Part shown: in pieces, positions 1 to 7,926 of the stretch
How positions within the stretch are numbered: the first letter of the stretch is position 1
Layout: each line of letters starts with the position of its first letter
Assembly (NCBI GenBank): GCA_016719895.1
Contig: JADJYG010000031.1
Coordinates: 124,001-188,000 of the forward strand
Direction: 5' to 3'
DNA: 64,000 nt
DNA from: Saprospirales bacterium
Lineage (GTDB): Bacteria; Bacteroidota; Bacteroidia; Chitinophagales; Saprospiraceae
Program-made: the position numbers and the translations under genes
Notes under the pieces: generated by a model
Databases searched by the model: none
What the model was told of the DNA's origin: nothing
What the model saw: only the letters and a program-made list of their open reading frames with translations

Positions 1-187
1 ACTGTGCATAACCCGTGTATATACCGGGCGTACTTAACGCCGTCACGGCGTTGAACCATGCCGCCCAGCCAAAGAGCAGGAAAAACAACAGCCTGCCCCA
101 TGACGGACGTTTCCAACACGCCCACAACAGCAGCAAAGCGAGGATATTTGAAATGGAATAAGCGATCCAAACGATGTGCGTAGGCAT
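1..187 (-). CDS. Small integral membrane protein, C-terminus cut by window edge
   Basis: An ATG at 187 (reading leftward) opens a frame that stays open for 62 codons to the window edge, so the protein is partial. The visible part starts MPTHIVWIAYSISN and continues with a very hydrophobic, Trp- and Leu-rich stretch (about residues 6-25), a short basic link (KRPSWGR) and a second hydrophobic stretch (about 33-50). This is the pattern of two transmembrane helices. It faces away from the lipoprotein gene at 389, so the 188-388 gap is a divergent intergenic region. I do not recognise the family. Real coding is supported by the two well-formed membrane segments and the natural start, but the missing C-terminus prevents a firmer call. 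Confidence 0.5.
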   Translation of the reverse strand, partial: MPTHIVWIAYSISNILALLLLWACWKRPSWGRLLFFLLFGWAAWFNAVTALSTPGIYTGYAQ

Positions 188-388
188 ATTTGAACTCTTA
201 TTTTAACTGTACCGGCAAAAGTACCCACCGGTGCTGCCATTACCGATGTCCGGAATCAGCGGGCGAGCTGAGGCTGACCGCCAGGAAAGTATTTTACCCG
301 TACGATTTAATATAAAATATACCTACCGGGCGCTTTAACTTTAAGCCAGGTTTCCAATTTTTGGGCTTTCCAGATTTAATGCAACGCT

Positions 389-2803
389 ATGCGCCTCCAC
401 CTTTTTCTTTTTGCTCTGCCGCTTTGGGTATTTCACGCCTGCAAAACAACGGGCCCGTACGCCACTGCTGCCGGCCAACCCATCCTGCTCCCCAACGGTT
501 GGTCGCTCCGCCCTGCCGGCAGGAGCCTGCCCCTGGGCGACCTGCCACTGAATATGGCGCTCTCGCCCGACGGGCGCTATCTGGCCGTCACCAACAATGG
601 CGTTGGCCGGCAATTCATTCAACTGGTCGACACGAAAAAAGAAAAAATTACAGCCGGGCATGATATTGCAAAGGCCTGGTACGGGCTCGCGTTCAGCGCC
701 GACGGGCGCTATCTGTACGCCTCGGGCGGCAATGACAACCTGGTAGTACGCTACCGTGTAAACCAGGGCAGCCTGCGCCGCGACACGGCGATCCGGGTCG
801 GCGCTCCAAGCCCCCGCCTGTGGGTGGGTGGTTTGGCGATAGACGATAGCCGCCAACGCCTTTGGGTGGCTGCGAAAGAGGATTCCAGCTTGTATGTCTG
901 CGACCTGAAAACCCTGGCGGTGATGCAGCGCCTCCGGCTCGAAACGCCGGCCTACGCTTGCTTGCTCGCGCCGGCGTCGGGCGATGTGCTCGTATCGCTA
1001 TGGGGCGGCCGGCAGGTGGCTGTTTTCGACGCCCAAAGCCTGGCGCGCAAAACCGGCATACCGGTCGGCGATCACCCCAACGAACTGTTGCTGAGCCGCA
1101 ACGGCCAGTGGCTTTTCGTCGCCAATGCCAACTCCAACTCCGTATCGGTGGTGAACATGGCCACCCGCCGGGAAGTGGAAGTGCTGAATGCGGCCTTGTA
1201 CCCCGCCGCGCCGGCCGGCTCCACCACCAATGGCCTGGCCCTGAGCCCCGACGAAAGCACCCTGTATATCGCCAACGCAGACAACAACTGCCTGGCGGTA
1301 TTCGACGTATCCACACCCGGGGAAAGCCGCTCCAAAGGGTTTATCCCAACGGGTTGGTACCCGACCTGCGTACGCGCCGCAGGTAATAAGATATTCGTAG
1401 CCAACGGCAAAGGCATGTCCAGCCTGCCCAACCCAAAAGGCCCGCAACCAAACATGAAGTCCGAAGATTACCGGGCGGCGGAGTATATCGGCGAACTCTT
1501 CCTGGGCACGCTCAGCATCATCGACGCCCCCGACGCCACAGCGCTCGGGCGCTATTCGAGGCAGGTGTTTGAGCATACGCCCTACACCAAAACCAAGGAA
1601 CTGCAGGCCGAAGGCGAGCCCGGGAATCCCGTGCCAATGCGCGTGGGCGACCCCTCGCCGGTCAAATATGTTTTTTATATTATTAAAGAAAACCGGACGT
1701 ACGATCAGGTGCTTGGCGATATGCCGGGCGGAAACGGCGATCCGGCGCTGTGCCTGTTTCCTGAAAAAGTAACGCCCAATCAGCATGCGCTGGCGCGGGA
1801 ATTTGTATTGCTCGACAATTTTTATGTGAACGCCGAAGTAAGCGCCGACGGCCACAACTGGAGCATGGCTGCCTATGCCACCGATTATGTGGAAAAAACC
1901 TGGCCCACCAGCTACGGCGGGCGCGGCGGCGGGTACGATTACGAAGGCGCGAGCCCGCTTGCGCACCCGGAAAAAGGGTACATTTGGGATTATTGCCAAC
2001 GCGCCGGTGTGAGTTACCGCACCTATGGCGAATTTGCCGACGATTACAAGGCCAACTACCCCACGCTCGAAGGGCATATATGCCCAAATTATTCCTCCTG
2101 GGACCTCAACATCCCGGATATTGAGCGGGAAAAAGTATGGGAACACGACTTTGATTCGCTCCTGGCGATCGGCCGCGTCGCCCGGTTCAACACCATCCGG
2201 TTTGGAACCGATCACACTTCCGGCATGCGCAAAGGAGCCTATTCGCCCGAAGCGGCAGTGGCTGATAACGACCTGGCTGTGGGGCGTATGATCGAGCACT
2301 TGTCCCAATCGCCGCTTTGGAAAGAAAGCGCCGTGTTTATCCTGGAAGACGATGCCCAGAACGGCCCCGATCATGTGGATGCCCATCGAAGCATTGCCTT
2401 TCTGGCCAGCCCCTATGTAAAGCGCAGTTTTGTCGACCATACGATGTATTCCACATCCTCTATGCTGCGCACGATGGAACTCCTCCTCGGTTTGCCCCCG
2501 ATGAGCCAGTACGATGCCGGCGCCACGCCGATGTGGCGGTGTTTTACGTCTAAACCAGATTTTACACCCTTTGCCGCCCGGCCCAATCAGATACCCATCG
2601 ATACCCGTAACGCCGCCGTCAACGAATTGAGCCGTATCTCCGAAACCTTCCAGCTGGCCCGTTTGGATGCCGTACCGGAGCGTTTGTTCAATGAAGTACT
2701 TTGGAAAAGTATTCGGGGAATGGACAGCGAGATGCCGGCGCCACGCCGCAGCGCATTTGTCCGGGCCCATGATACCGAAGCGGAGGAAGGCGAAAAAGAT
2801 TAG
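389..2803 (+). CDS. Lipoprotein: YncE-type beta-propeller fused to alkaline-phosphatase-superfamily phosphoesterase
   Basis: An 804-residue envelope protein. The N-terminus is a lipoprotein signal peptide with the lipobox ending FHAC, so Cys18 would be lipidated. Residues about 50-360 hold repeated propeller blades with YVTN/YncE-like strands such as LFVANANSNSVSVV and LYIANADNNCLAVF. Residues about 425-720 form an alkaline-phosphatase-superfamily domain: the motif IIKENRTYDQVLGD carries the expected metal-site and nucleophile region, SADGHNW follows, and FILEDDAQNGPDHVDAHRS supplies the Asp/His metal ligands. This matches the family annotated as bifunctional YncE/alkaline phosphatase-like proteins. 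The substrate is unknown; phosphate ester or phospholipid hydrolysis at the cell surface is an inference. The gene stands alone and is followed by a hairpin. The ATG at 389 is chosen because it gives a clean lipoprotein signal. Confidence 0.88.
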   Translation: MRLHLFLFALPLWVFHACKTTGPYATAAGQPILLPNGWSLRPAGRSLPLGDLPLNMALSPDGRYLAVTNNGVGRQFIQLVDTKKEKITAGHDIAKAWYGLAFSADGRYLYASGGNDNLVVRYRVNQGSLRRDTAIRVGAPSPRLWVGGLAIDDSRQRLWVAAKEDSSLYVCDLKTLAVMQRLRLETPAYACLLAPASGDVLVSLWGGRQVAVFDAQSLARKTGIPVGDHPNELLLSRNGQWLFVANANSNSVSVVNMATRREVEVLNAALYPAAPAGSTTNGLALSPDESTLYIANADNNCLAVFDVSTPGESRSKGFIPTGWYPTCVRAAGNKIFVANGKGMSSLPNPKGPQPNMKSEDYRAAEYIGELFLGTLSIIDAPDATALGRYSRQVFEHTPYTKTKELQAEGEPGNPVPMRVGDPSPVKYVFYIIKENRTYDQVLGDMPGGNGDPALCLFPEKVTPNQHALAREFVLLDNFYVNAEVSADGHNWSMAAYATDYVEKTWPTSYGGRGGGYDYEGASPLAHPEKGYIWDYCQRAGVSYRTYGEFADDYKANYPTLEGHICPNYSSWDLNIPDIEREKVWEHDFDSLLAIGRVARFNTIRFGTDHTSGMRKGAYSPEAAVADNDLAVGRMIEHLSQSPLWKESAVFILEDDAQNGPDHVDAHRSIAFLASPYVKRSFVDHTMYSTSSMLRTMELLLGLPPMSQYDAGATPMWRCFTSKPDFTPFAARPNQIPIDTRNAAVNELSRISETFQLARLDAVPERLFNEVLWKSIRGMDSEMPAPRRSAFVRAHDTEAEEGEKD

Positions 2804-2838
2804 CCGCTCGATGAGCGGTACGGCGCCAAAACCAAAAA

Positions 2839-2871
2839 GCCGCACCGGATTTTGAAATTTCCGGGTGCGGC
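2839..2871 (+). terminator. Hairpin downstream of phosphoesterase gene
   Basis: The arms gccgcaccgga and tccgggtgcggc pair across a short AT-rich loop, 36 bases after the stop codon of the phosphoesterase. There is no clear T-run after it, so it may act as a 3' end stabiliser rather than a classical Rho-independent terminator. Confidence 0.5.
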
Positions 2872-3314
2872 ATTGGTCTAAACGGCGGACGGGGTCTCCA
2901 ATGGATTTCGGGGTGGTTACAATGGGGAAACAGGTAGATCTGGGATTACTGGTTTTTCGGTGGGCTTATGGGACTTGGCTGTGGGATTCAAGGCAATTGG
3001 GGCTGGCATTGGGGTTGGCATTGGGGTTGGTTTTCAGGGTCAGGCCTTGGGGGCCGGTTTAATTGGGGCGGTTTTTTGGGGTTCATGGCTTTAAGGGGGC
3101 AAATTTTGGGCGGGCAGTCGGATGAGCATTTGGCTTTGGCGTTCCGGTCTGAGGCAGATTTCTTTCATTTGGTTTTTTGCTCTTCGGCACATGGTATGCA
3201 TTGGTTTTGCTAAGGATAGAAGCCGTTGTTTGCATTGGTTTCCTTTAAAAGTCGGTTAGCCTTTTTGGATCACAACCCTTTTTTCAAAAAAAATAAAAAA
3301 AATTCGCAAGCCCC
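2872..3314. other. Intergenic stretch, no gene recognised
   Basis: This holds a G/T-rich low-complexity stretch (about 2960-3060) built on short tandem copies of a ggcattggggttg-like unit. A short open frame there reads as a Trp/Gly-rich string, which I regard as a product of the repeat. An A-rich run (3285-3301) precedes the insertion sequence. Confidence 0.6.
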
Positions 3315-3318
3315 TTAG

Positions 3319-4733
3319 TTCTACTTTGTCAAATTAGGAATAATTTGCATACCGGTCCATGTCAGCCTGCCGCTGGCGATGTCGTTGCCGAATAGCCTGG
3401 TTCAATCCGGCAGTGGAATTGAGTTTATTGGAGAGTGTTTTAGCAAGGATTACTTTGACATCTGAACAGGATAATAGAGGTAACTCATCTTGTTGTTCTA
3501 TTCGGGTGTGAATAATATAATGAAGTGCCATCATAGTCAGGGCTACATGGTGATACCAAGCCACCCAGGAACGTACCTGATATTGATGTAGACCGAGTTG
3601 TTCTTTGACATCTTGAAAGGCTCTTTCCACCCAGTATCGTTGCATTTGGCGAAAGAGGGCATTTGGCAATGTGATGGGTTTTTGGGAGTGAAAACAGAGG
3701 CTGAATTTTATTTCCGAGCCGTCCAACTCTCTGGAAATAAGGAGGGCCAAGGCTTCGGGCTTATCTTCATGATCGACATCCCATACCCAAGCATCCAAAA
3801 GTACGGCCTGCCGTTTTAAGGGGCCCTTGGTTCCCTTGCGGTAGGTTAGTGTTTGCCATTGATCATCAGTTATGGTATTGATGAGGTTTGTTAGCAATAC
3901 CGGCCTTTGATCGCTTTTATACCTGGTTGGGGTACGGCCCCTTCCTTCTTCTTTTATAGGCAGGTATGGCTCCGGGTCACTCAGATAAACACCCAGTCCT
4001 TCGCCCACATCCAGGACAAATGGTTTGCTTTGTTGCTGCAAAAAAGCCCGTAATGTGGGAGAATTGCCGTATTGTGCATCCCCTCCAACCCAATCGTAAC
4101 TTACATTGCCAACTAAATCTTTGATTAACTCAATGGCCAGTTCGGGCTTGGTTCGGTAATGCTGCTCATGCCCAGGTATCTTTGCTTCATTACAACGTTG
4201 AGGGTCATTGGTCCATTCTTTAGGCAAATAAAGACGGCCTCCAACTAAACCCACTTTGTCTGCTTTGCACAAGGCTGTAAATACCCCAACCTGACCATTG
4301 GAAACCTTGCCGACATTACCAATATACTGCCGGGCGACTCCAACGCTTTTCTTGCCCGATTTCTCCCAGCCGCTTTCATCCAGGATCAAACCGCAGGGCT
4401 CTTCTTGGCGCAAAAGAGCAAAACTGGCGGCCATCTGGCGGCATACCTCTCCCATCACACCTTGCCAATCCCACGGGGAGTGACTGATAAAGTGTTGAAG
4501 GTTTTGATAATCGCTCTCCGGAATCCGCTCCTGCATACGTTCGATATTGCTTTTGCAATCGTGAAACAGACCTTTCAAGTATTCTTCACAGTGGCTCATA
4601 TTGTTTTTGGTGCCACACACACAGTAACCCTTATAGGCCGAAGCATAGTTCGTTATTTTTTTTCACTGACGGGTAGGCTCATACGATTGAAAATGGCTAA
4701 AATTAAATATTTATTTAATTTGACAAAGTAGAA
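3319..4733 (-). mobile_element. IS701-family insertion sequence, apparently intact
   Basis: A 1415-bp element bounded by perfect 18-bp terminal inverted repeats: ttctactttgtcaaatta at 3319-3336 and its complement at 4716-4733. It is flanked by the 4-bp direct repeat TTAG (3315-3318 and 4734-4737). A 4-bp duplication fitting YTAR is characteristic of IS701-family elements, which agrees with the transposase type. One intact transposase gene fills the element, and its stop codon lies inside the left inverted repeat. The exact target duplication and perfect ends suggest a recent insertion. The right target copy is shared with the left edge of the adjacent MITE. Confidence 0.93.
3334..4599 (-). 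CDS. IS701-family DDE transposase
   Basis: A 421-residue cut-and-paste transposase of the DDE superfamily. The first catalytic Asp lies in the motif LILDESGWEKSGKKSVGV, typical of IS701. The second is in DWVGGDAQYGNS, and the Glu in RAFQDVKEQLGLHQYQVRSW. The C-terminal region contains the helical YREK-like segment expected for the family. I start at the ATG at 4599; a GTG seven codons upstream (4620) is also in frame. The gene spans nearly the whole element, and its stop codon overlaps the left inverted repeat. No frameshift or internal stop is seen, so the enzyme should be functional. Confidence 0.93.
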   Translation of the reverse strand: MSHCEEYLKGLFHDCKSNIERMQERIPESDYQNLQHFISHSPWDWQGVMGEVCRQMAASFALLRQEEPCGLILDESGWEKSGKKSVGVARQYIGNVGKVSNGQVGVFTALCKADKVGLVGGRLYLPKEWTNDPQRCNEAKIPGHEQHYRTKPELAIELIKDLVGNVSYDWVGGDAQYGNSPTLRAFLQQQSKPFVLDVGEGLGVYLSDPEPYLPIKEEGRGRTPTRYKSDQRPVLLTNLINTITDDQWQTLTYRKGTKGPLKRQAVLLDAWVWDVDHEDKPEALALLISRELDGSEIKFSLCFHSQKPITLPNALFRQMQRYWVERAFQDVKEQLGLHQYQVRSWVAWYHHVALTMMALHYIIHTRIEQQDELPLLSCSDVKVILAKTLSNKLNSTAGLNQAIRQRHRQRQADMDRYANYS

Positions 4734-4736
4734 TTA

Positions 4737-4895
4737 GGAACGTGTCCGAAATAACTTACCATTTTGGGCGGCGTCTTCTTGACGCTGACTTCGTTGGTAA
4801 AACAGTTGCGTAGCGATGCTATGCGCCTGTTTCACCGCCTTGCCAGCGCCAAGAATACACTCGCCGAAAACGGCAACTTATTTCGGACACGTTCC
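4737..4895. mobile_element. Foldback MITE, 159 bp
   Basis: The ends ggaacgtgtccgaaataa (left) and ttatttcggacacgttcc (right) are perfect 18-bp inverted repeats. The interior is also an imperfect palindrome throughout: the left half (ttaccattttgggcggcg...) aligns with the complement of the right half, and the centre (ttgcgtagcgatgctatgcg) is self-complementary. It codes for nothing convincing. TTA lies directly outside both ends (4734-4736 and 4896-4898) and may be its target duplication. The transposase that would move it is not in the window. Confidence 0.75.
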
Positions 4896-4996
4896 TTAAC
4901 AGGACTTTCCCGCCCCCGCCATCGCGAATTCAGTTGCCGCGACATATATTTGCCCCATATCCAACCCTCCCTCACCCCTTCCTTCTAGATTAATAC

Positions 4997-5677
4997 ATGA
5001 GCGATGACCAACTAATCCGGATGATCCAGCAAGGCGGCTCGCCACGCGAAAAAGCCAATCGCCACCTGCAGGACAAGTATTTTTATCTGATTCGACAAGT
5101 CGGCGTGCGCAAGCTGCACCTCAGCTATGAAGAAGCGCATATGGCGTTTACCGATGCGTTGACCGAGTTGGACTGGAAAATCCGCCAGAACGAATCCATC
5201 GAAGATACCGGCAAAATGATCTATACGCTGACACATCGCCGGGCAGTTGACATACTGCGCAAACAGACGACTAAAACTGGTACAGAGCCATTGATCAATC
5301 CGGCCAAGACAGCAGAATTGCCCGATTGGTTTATGGATATCCTGCAAAACCTGGACCACGACCATGTTCTCAACCGCTTACTACGTATTGACGACGACAA
5401 CGAAAAACGACAACGACAAATGCGCATTCTGGCTTGCGTGCTGAAGGCCCTCGAGCAGATGCCGACCAAGCGACGCGCCCTGTTGACCAACAAACTGGAC
5501 GGTTACGACTACGAAGAACTGACGCAACTGCACGGATTTAAAACCGAACGAGTAGCGCACGAAATGGTTTCCAGAGGCATGGAAAGTTTACGGGATGCAC
5601 TTAAAAACCTTTGCAAACAGGGAGAGCCCGTCTGTCGCGACTTATGCGCCTGGCTTAACCGGAAAACCCATTTTTAA
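4997..5677 (+). CDS. ECF-type RNA polymerase sigma factor
   Basis: A 226-residue sigma-70-family factor without regions 1 and 3. Region 2 is about residues 25-95: the core-binding and -10 recognition helices end with YTLTHRRAVDILRKQ. Region 4 is about 140-205, with a helix-turn-helix around LDGYDYEELTQLHGFKTERV followed by the SRGMESLRDAL helix. A longer than usual linker (about 95-140) rich in Asp separates them. The downstream gene begins 6 bases after the stop and encodes a one-helix membrane protein with an anti-sigma-like layout, so the two are probably a regulatory pair controlling an envelope response. The target regulon is not visible. The MITE and insertion sequence lie just upstream and might affect its expression. 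Confidence 0.85.
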   Translation: MSDDQLIRMIQQGGSPREKANRHLQDKYFYLIRQVGVRKLHLSYEEAHMAFTDALTELDWKIRQNESIEDTGKMIYTLTHRRAVDILRKQTTKTGTEPLINPAKTAELPDWFMDILQNLDHDHVLNRLLRIDDDNEKRQRQMRILACVLKALEQMPTKRRALLTNKLDGYDYEELTQLHGFKTERVAHEMVSRGMESLRDALKNLCKQGEPVCRDLCAWLNRKTHF

Positions 5678-5683
5678 TCTGTT

Positions 5684-6520
5684 ATGAAAAACCCGCAACA
5701 CGAACTTATTGAACAGTATCTCGACGGCGCACTGCCACCAGAAGCGCGGGCGTCGTTTGAAGGACAGCTGGCTGCCGATCCGGAGTTGGCCGGGGCACTC
5801 CGTCTGTACGAAGTAGCCCGGGCCGCCGTTGAAATGCAGTCCCTGCTCGACCGCCGCGAAGCCCTCTACCGCCGGGGCCGCCAAAAACTCCATTGGCGAA
5901 AATGGTGGTGGAAACTTTTGGACAGACTGGAAATCATTTTTTTTAAGCAATACGCCGATGGCGCCTCACGGATACGCCTGGGCTTTCTGGCCGGTATAGG
6001 ATTGGGCGGTGTTATCCTGTTGTTTTTGTTTATCTACCCTGACCTTATCAACCCAAAAGCCGCTCCGCGGCCCAAGCCACTGGCTGTGCCAAAAGAAAAG
6101 GCAATCATTGCATTCAACACCTATTTCAAACGGTATGATTTGCGCAACACCTTGGGCGCCAACGATTTTGATTCGTTGTATCTTCAGGCACGCGCACAAT
6201 ATGAAGCCGCCGATTGCGCGACTGCGTTGCCCAACCTCGCTGCTCTTGTGGCCGACCCCCAATTTGAATACCGCGCCATGGCCGCGCTGTTGCAGGGCAA
6301 CTGCCTGCTCGAACAGGGCAATGCCCCGGCTGCCATCGAAGCCTTTCAACTGGTGCCGCCCAAAGCAAAGGGCCCTTACCAGCAGGCCCGTTGGTACCTG
6401 GCACTGGCCTATTTAAAACTGGAGGATACCGAAGCAGCTACTGCCGTTCTGCGCGAAATAGCCGCAGTGGCCAACCATCCACACCAGGAAGACGCGGCAA
6501 AAATACTGGGCATCGAATAG
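5684..6520 (+). CDS. Single-pass membrane protein, putative anti-sigma partner with TPR-like C-terminus
   Basis: 278 residues. The N-terminal part (about 1-55) resembles the short helical anti-sigma segment common in Bacteroidota (ELIEQYLDGALPPEARASFE), with many acidic and Ala residues. A basic Trp-rich patch (about 66-80) precedes one transmembrane helix (about 98-118, LGFLAGIGLGGVILLFLFIY). The exported part (about 150-278) is a tandem of helix pairs of TPR type (for example YLALAYLKLEDTEAATAVLRE). No zinc-binding HxxxCxxC motif is present, so this is not a classical ZAS domain. It follows the sigma gene by 6 bases and is presumably co-transcribed. The anti-sigma role is inferred from position and layout. 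An alternative is a tol-pal-like scaffold protein whose operon position is accidental. Confidence 0.7.
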   Translation: MKNPQHELIEQYLDGALPPEARASFEGQLAADPELAGALRLYEVARAAVEMQSLLDRREALYRRGRQKLHWRKWWWKLLDRLEIIFFKQYADGASRIRLGFLAGIGLGGVILLFLFIYPDLINPKAAPRPKPLAVPKEKAIIAFNTYFKRYDLRNTLGANDFDSLYLQARAQYEAADCATALPNLAALVADPQFEYRAMAALLQGNCLLEQGNAPAAIEAFQLVPPKAKGPYQQARWYLALAYLKLEDTEAATAVLREIAAVANHPHQEDAAKILGIE

Positions 6521-6536
6521 GCGCTTCGCCCGGGGT

Positions 6537-6553
6537 TTTCAGACGGTTTCTTA
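6537..6553. repeat. 17-bp direct repeat flanking fni, copy 1
   Basis: The sequence tttcagacggtttctta occurs here, overlapping the fni stop codon, and again exactly at 7823-7839 upstream of fni. The two copies bracket the fni gene in the same orientation. Confidence 0.7.
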
Positions 6554-7591
6554 GTCTTTTACTTGTAAAAACGCAAAGGCTAACTCCAGCCCCCGCACCT
6601 GCGCTTCTACATAGGCCTGCAACGCGGCATAATCGCCCCGGGCATGCTTCAAAAATCCGGACGCCTGGCCATACACGGCCGGAAGTCCGGATTTTCGTAT
6701 CAGATAGTAGCCGTCCATAAAATCGCCGACACCTCCGGAAATAATGAGGTGTTTGACCAGGTGTTTTTTCCCCAGTGCAAAATACAGCCGGTTGGCATGT
6801 TCCACCATTTCAGCCGCGGTATGGCCGACGCGTGCAAATTTTTCAAAAACCTGTTGTTTGACGGGGTCGCTGCGCAAGAGTTCCAGTTTCGCAAAATTGG
6901 TGCCGCCGGCTGCTGCAAACTCAAGGGCGGCCAAGGGCAACTGGAATAATTCGCGCATGCTGACCGGGCCCATACCCTGACCGACTTCTTTGACGATAAC
7001 AGGGAAGCCGGCCGCTTTCACCAGGGCGGCAACCGTTTCAATTGGCGGCCGCCGAAACCGGTCGCCTTCGGGCTGCATGGCCTCCTGGAGCGGGTTGAGG
7101 TGGATGATCAGCCCGTCGGCCCGGAGCCGCTGCAACAGCGCTTCCATGACGCGCAATTCCCCGCGGGCAAGCAGTTCTTCCACTTGTGCGATGCCCAGGT
7201 TGGCGTATAGCGGCAGGTCAGGCCCAATTATATCCCGCACATCGAAATCGGGCATACAGGTATCGGCATACAGCAACTGCCGGCAGGACCCCAGTCCCAT
7301 ACCCATGCCAAATTCTCCACAGGCGCGCGCCAGGTTCCGGTTGATATGGCGCGCCTGTTCCGTACCGCCGGTCATCGACGATACCCAAACAGGGGTGCGC
7401 AGGGTTTTACCAAGGAACTGCAGAGGCGGAATACTGCCCGGCTCCGGGTGCGCCGCCAGGGCGGGTTCGTAGTGGAAGCGCTTGTCCAGTTCCAGGGGCC
7501 CGACCTGGCTCTGGAAGGCCAGGTCAATATGATCTTTTTTTCGGGAGCCGGCCTTCGGGTCCGGGTCGGGCGTTGTATGCTCTGGCGTCAT
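6551..7591 (-). CDS. fni: Type 2 isopentenyl-diphosphate delta-isomerase (FMN-dependent)
   Basis: Interconverts isopentenyl and dimethylallyl diphosphate, supplying both C5 units of isoprenoid synthesis; cytosolic, needing FMN and Mg2+. The protein (346 residues from the chosen ATG) has the family landmarks in order: RKKDHIDLA near the N-terminus, the FMN-site motif SSMTGGT, GMGLGSCR, the substrate motif IHLNPLQEAMQPEGDRFR, VIVKEVGQGM, and the phosphate-binding ISGGVGD segment. The length fits the family. The ATG at 7591 places KKDHI about 16 residues in; an ATG at 7615 is possible, while earlier in-frame starts add a stretch unlike the family. The gene points against the sigma/anti-sigma pair and diverges from the pyrophosphatase. 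Confidence 0.93.
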   Translation of the reverse strand: MTPEHTTPDPDPKAGSRKKDHIDLAFQSQVGPLELDKRFHYEPALAAHPEPGSIPPLQFLGKTLRTPVWVSSMTGGTEQARHINRNLARACGEFGMGMGLGSCRQLLYADTCMPDFDVRDIIGPDLPLYANLGIAQVEELLARGELRVMEALLQRLRADGLIIHLNPLQEAMQPEGDRFRRPPIETVAALVKAAGFPVIVKEVGQGMGPVSMRELFQLPLAALEFAAAGGTNFAKLELLRSDPVKQQVFEKFARVGHTAAEMVEHANRLYFALGKKHLVKHLIISGGVGDFMDGYYLIRKSGLPAVYGQASGFLKHARGDYAALQAYVEAQVRGLELAFAFLQVKD

Positions 7592-7822
7592 GCTGCACAA
7601 TTGGTTTTGGTACATGGTAAAGGTACTGGTTTCCAAATCTGGAGAGAACAACAATTGAGCGGTATTGGTTGTGTCCGGCGGGCAGGCGACGCGGCGCACC
7701 GCTCCGGTATCCCTCCCTGCAGGCCGAAACGGCCGGCGGGCAACAGGCCTCCGTCCGTGCAATCCGGATAAATTGCGGGCGTGCCGGCGAGTCCAAAAAC
7801 ATAACCATTTGAAAAGAGGAGC

Positions 7823-7839
7823 TTTCAGACGGTTTCTTA
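7823..7839. repeat. 17-bp direct repeat flanking fni, copy 2
   Basis: Exact second copy of tttcagacggtttctta (see 6537-6553). It lies just upstream of the pyrophosphatase promoter. Confidence 0.7.
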
Positions 7840-7861
7840 TAGTCAAAAAATGAAATTTCAC

Positions 7862-7869
7862 TACTTTTG
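7862..7869 (+). promoter_or_regulatory. Bacteroidota -7 promoter element for hppA
   Basis: TACTTTTG matches TAnnTTTG and lies 58 bases before the hppA start codon. The -33 region is weak. Confidence 0.55.
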
Positions 7870-7926
7870 CGCCTCTTTTGGCTTCACACCCCGGTCATTT
7901 AAACTTATCAAATACGTCACAACAAG

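Noticed and set aside
998..2845. A 615-codon open frame opposite the phosphoesterase gene
   Set aside because: Shadow of the real gene on the other strand; no motif, signal or context.
2968..3213. A short frame encoding a Trp/Gly-rich (WGWHWGW) string
   Set aside because: It arises from a short G/T-rich tandem repeat; no promoter, no conserved features.
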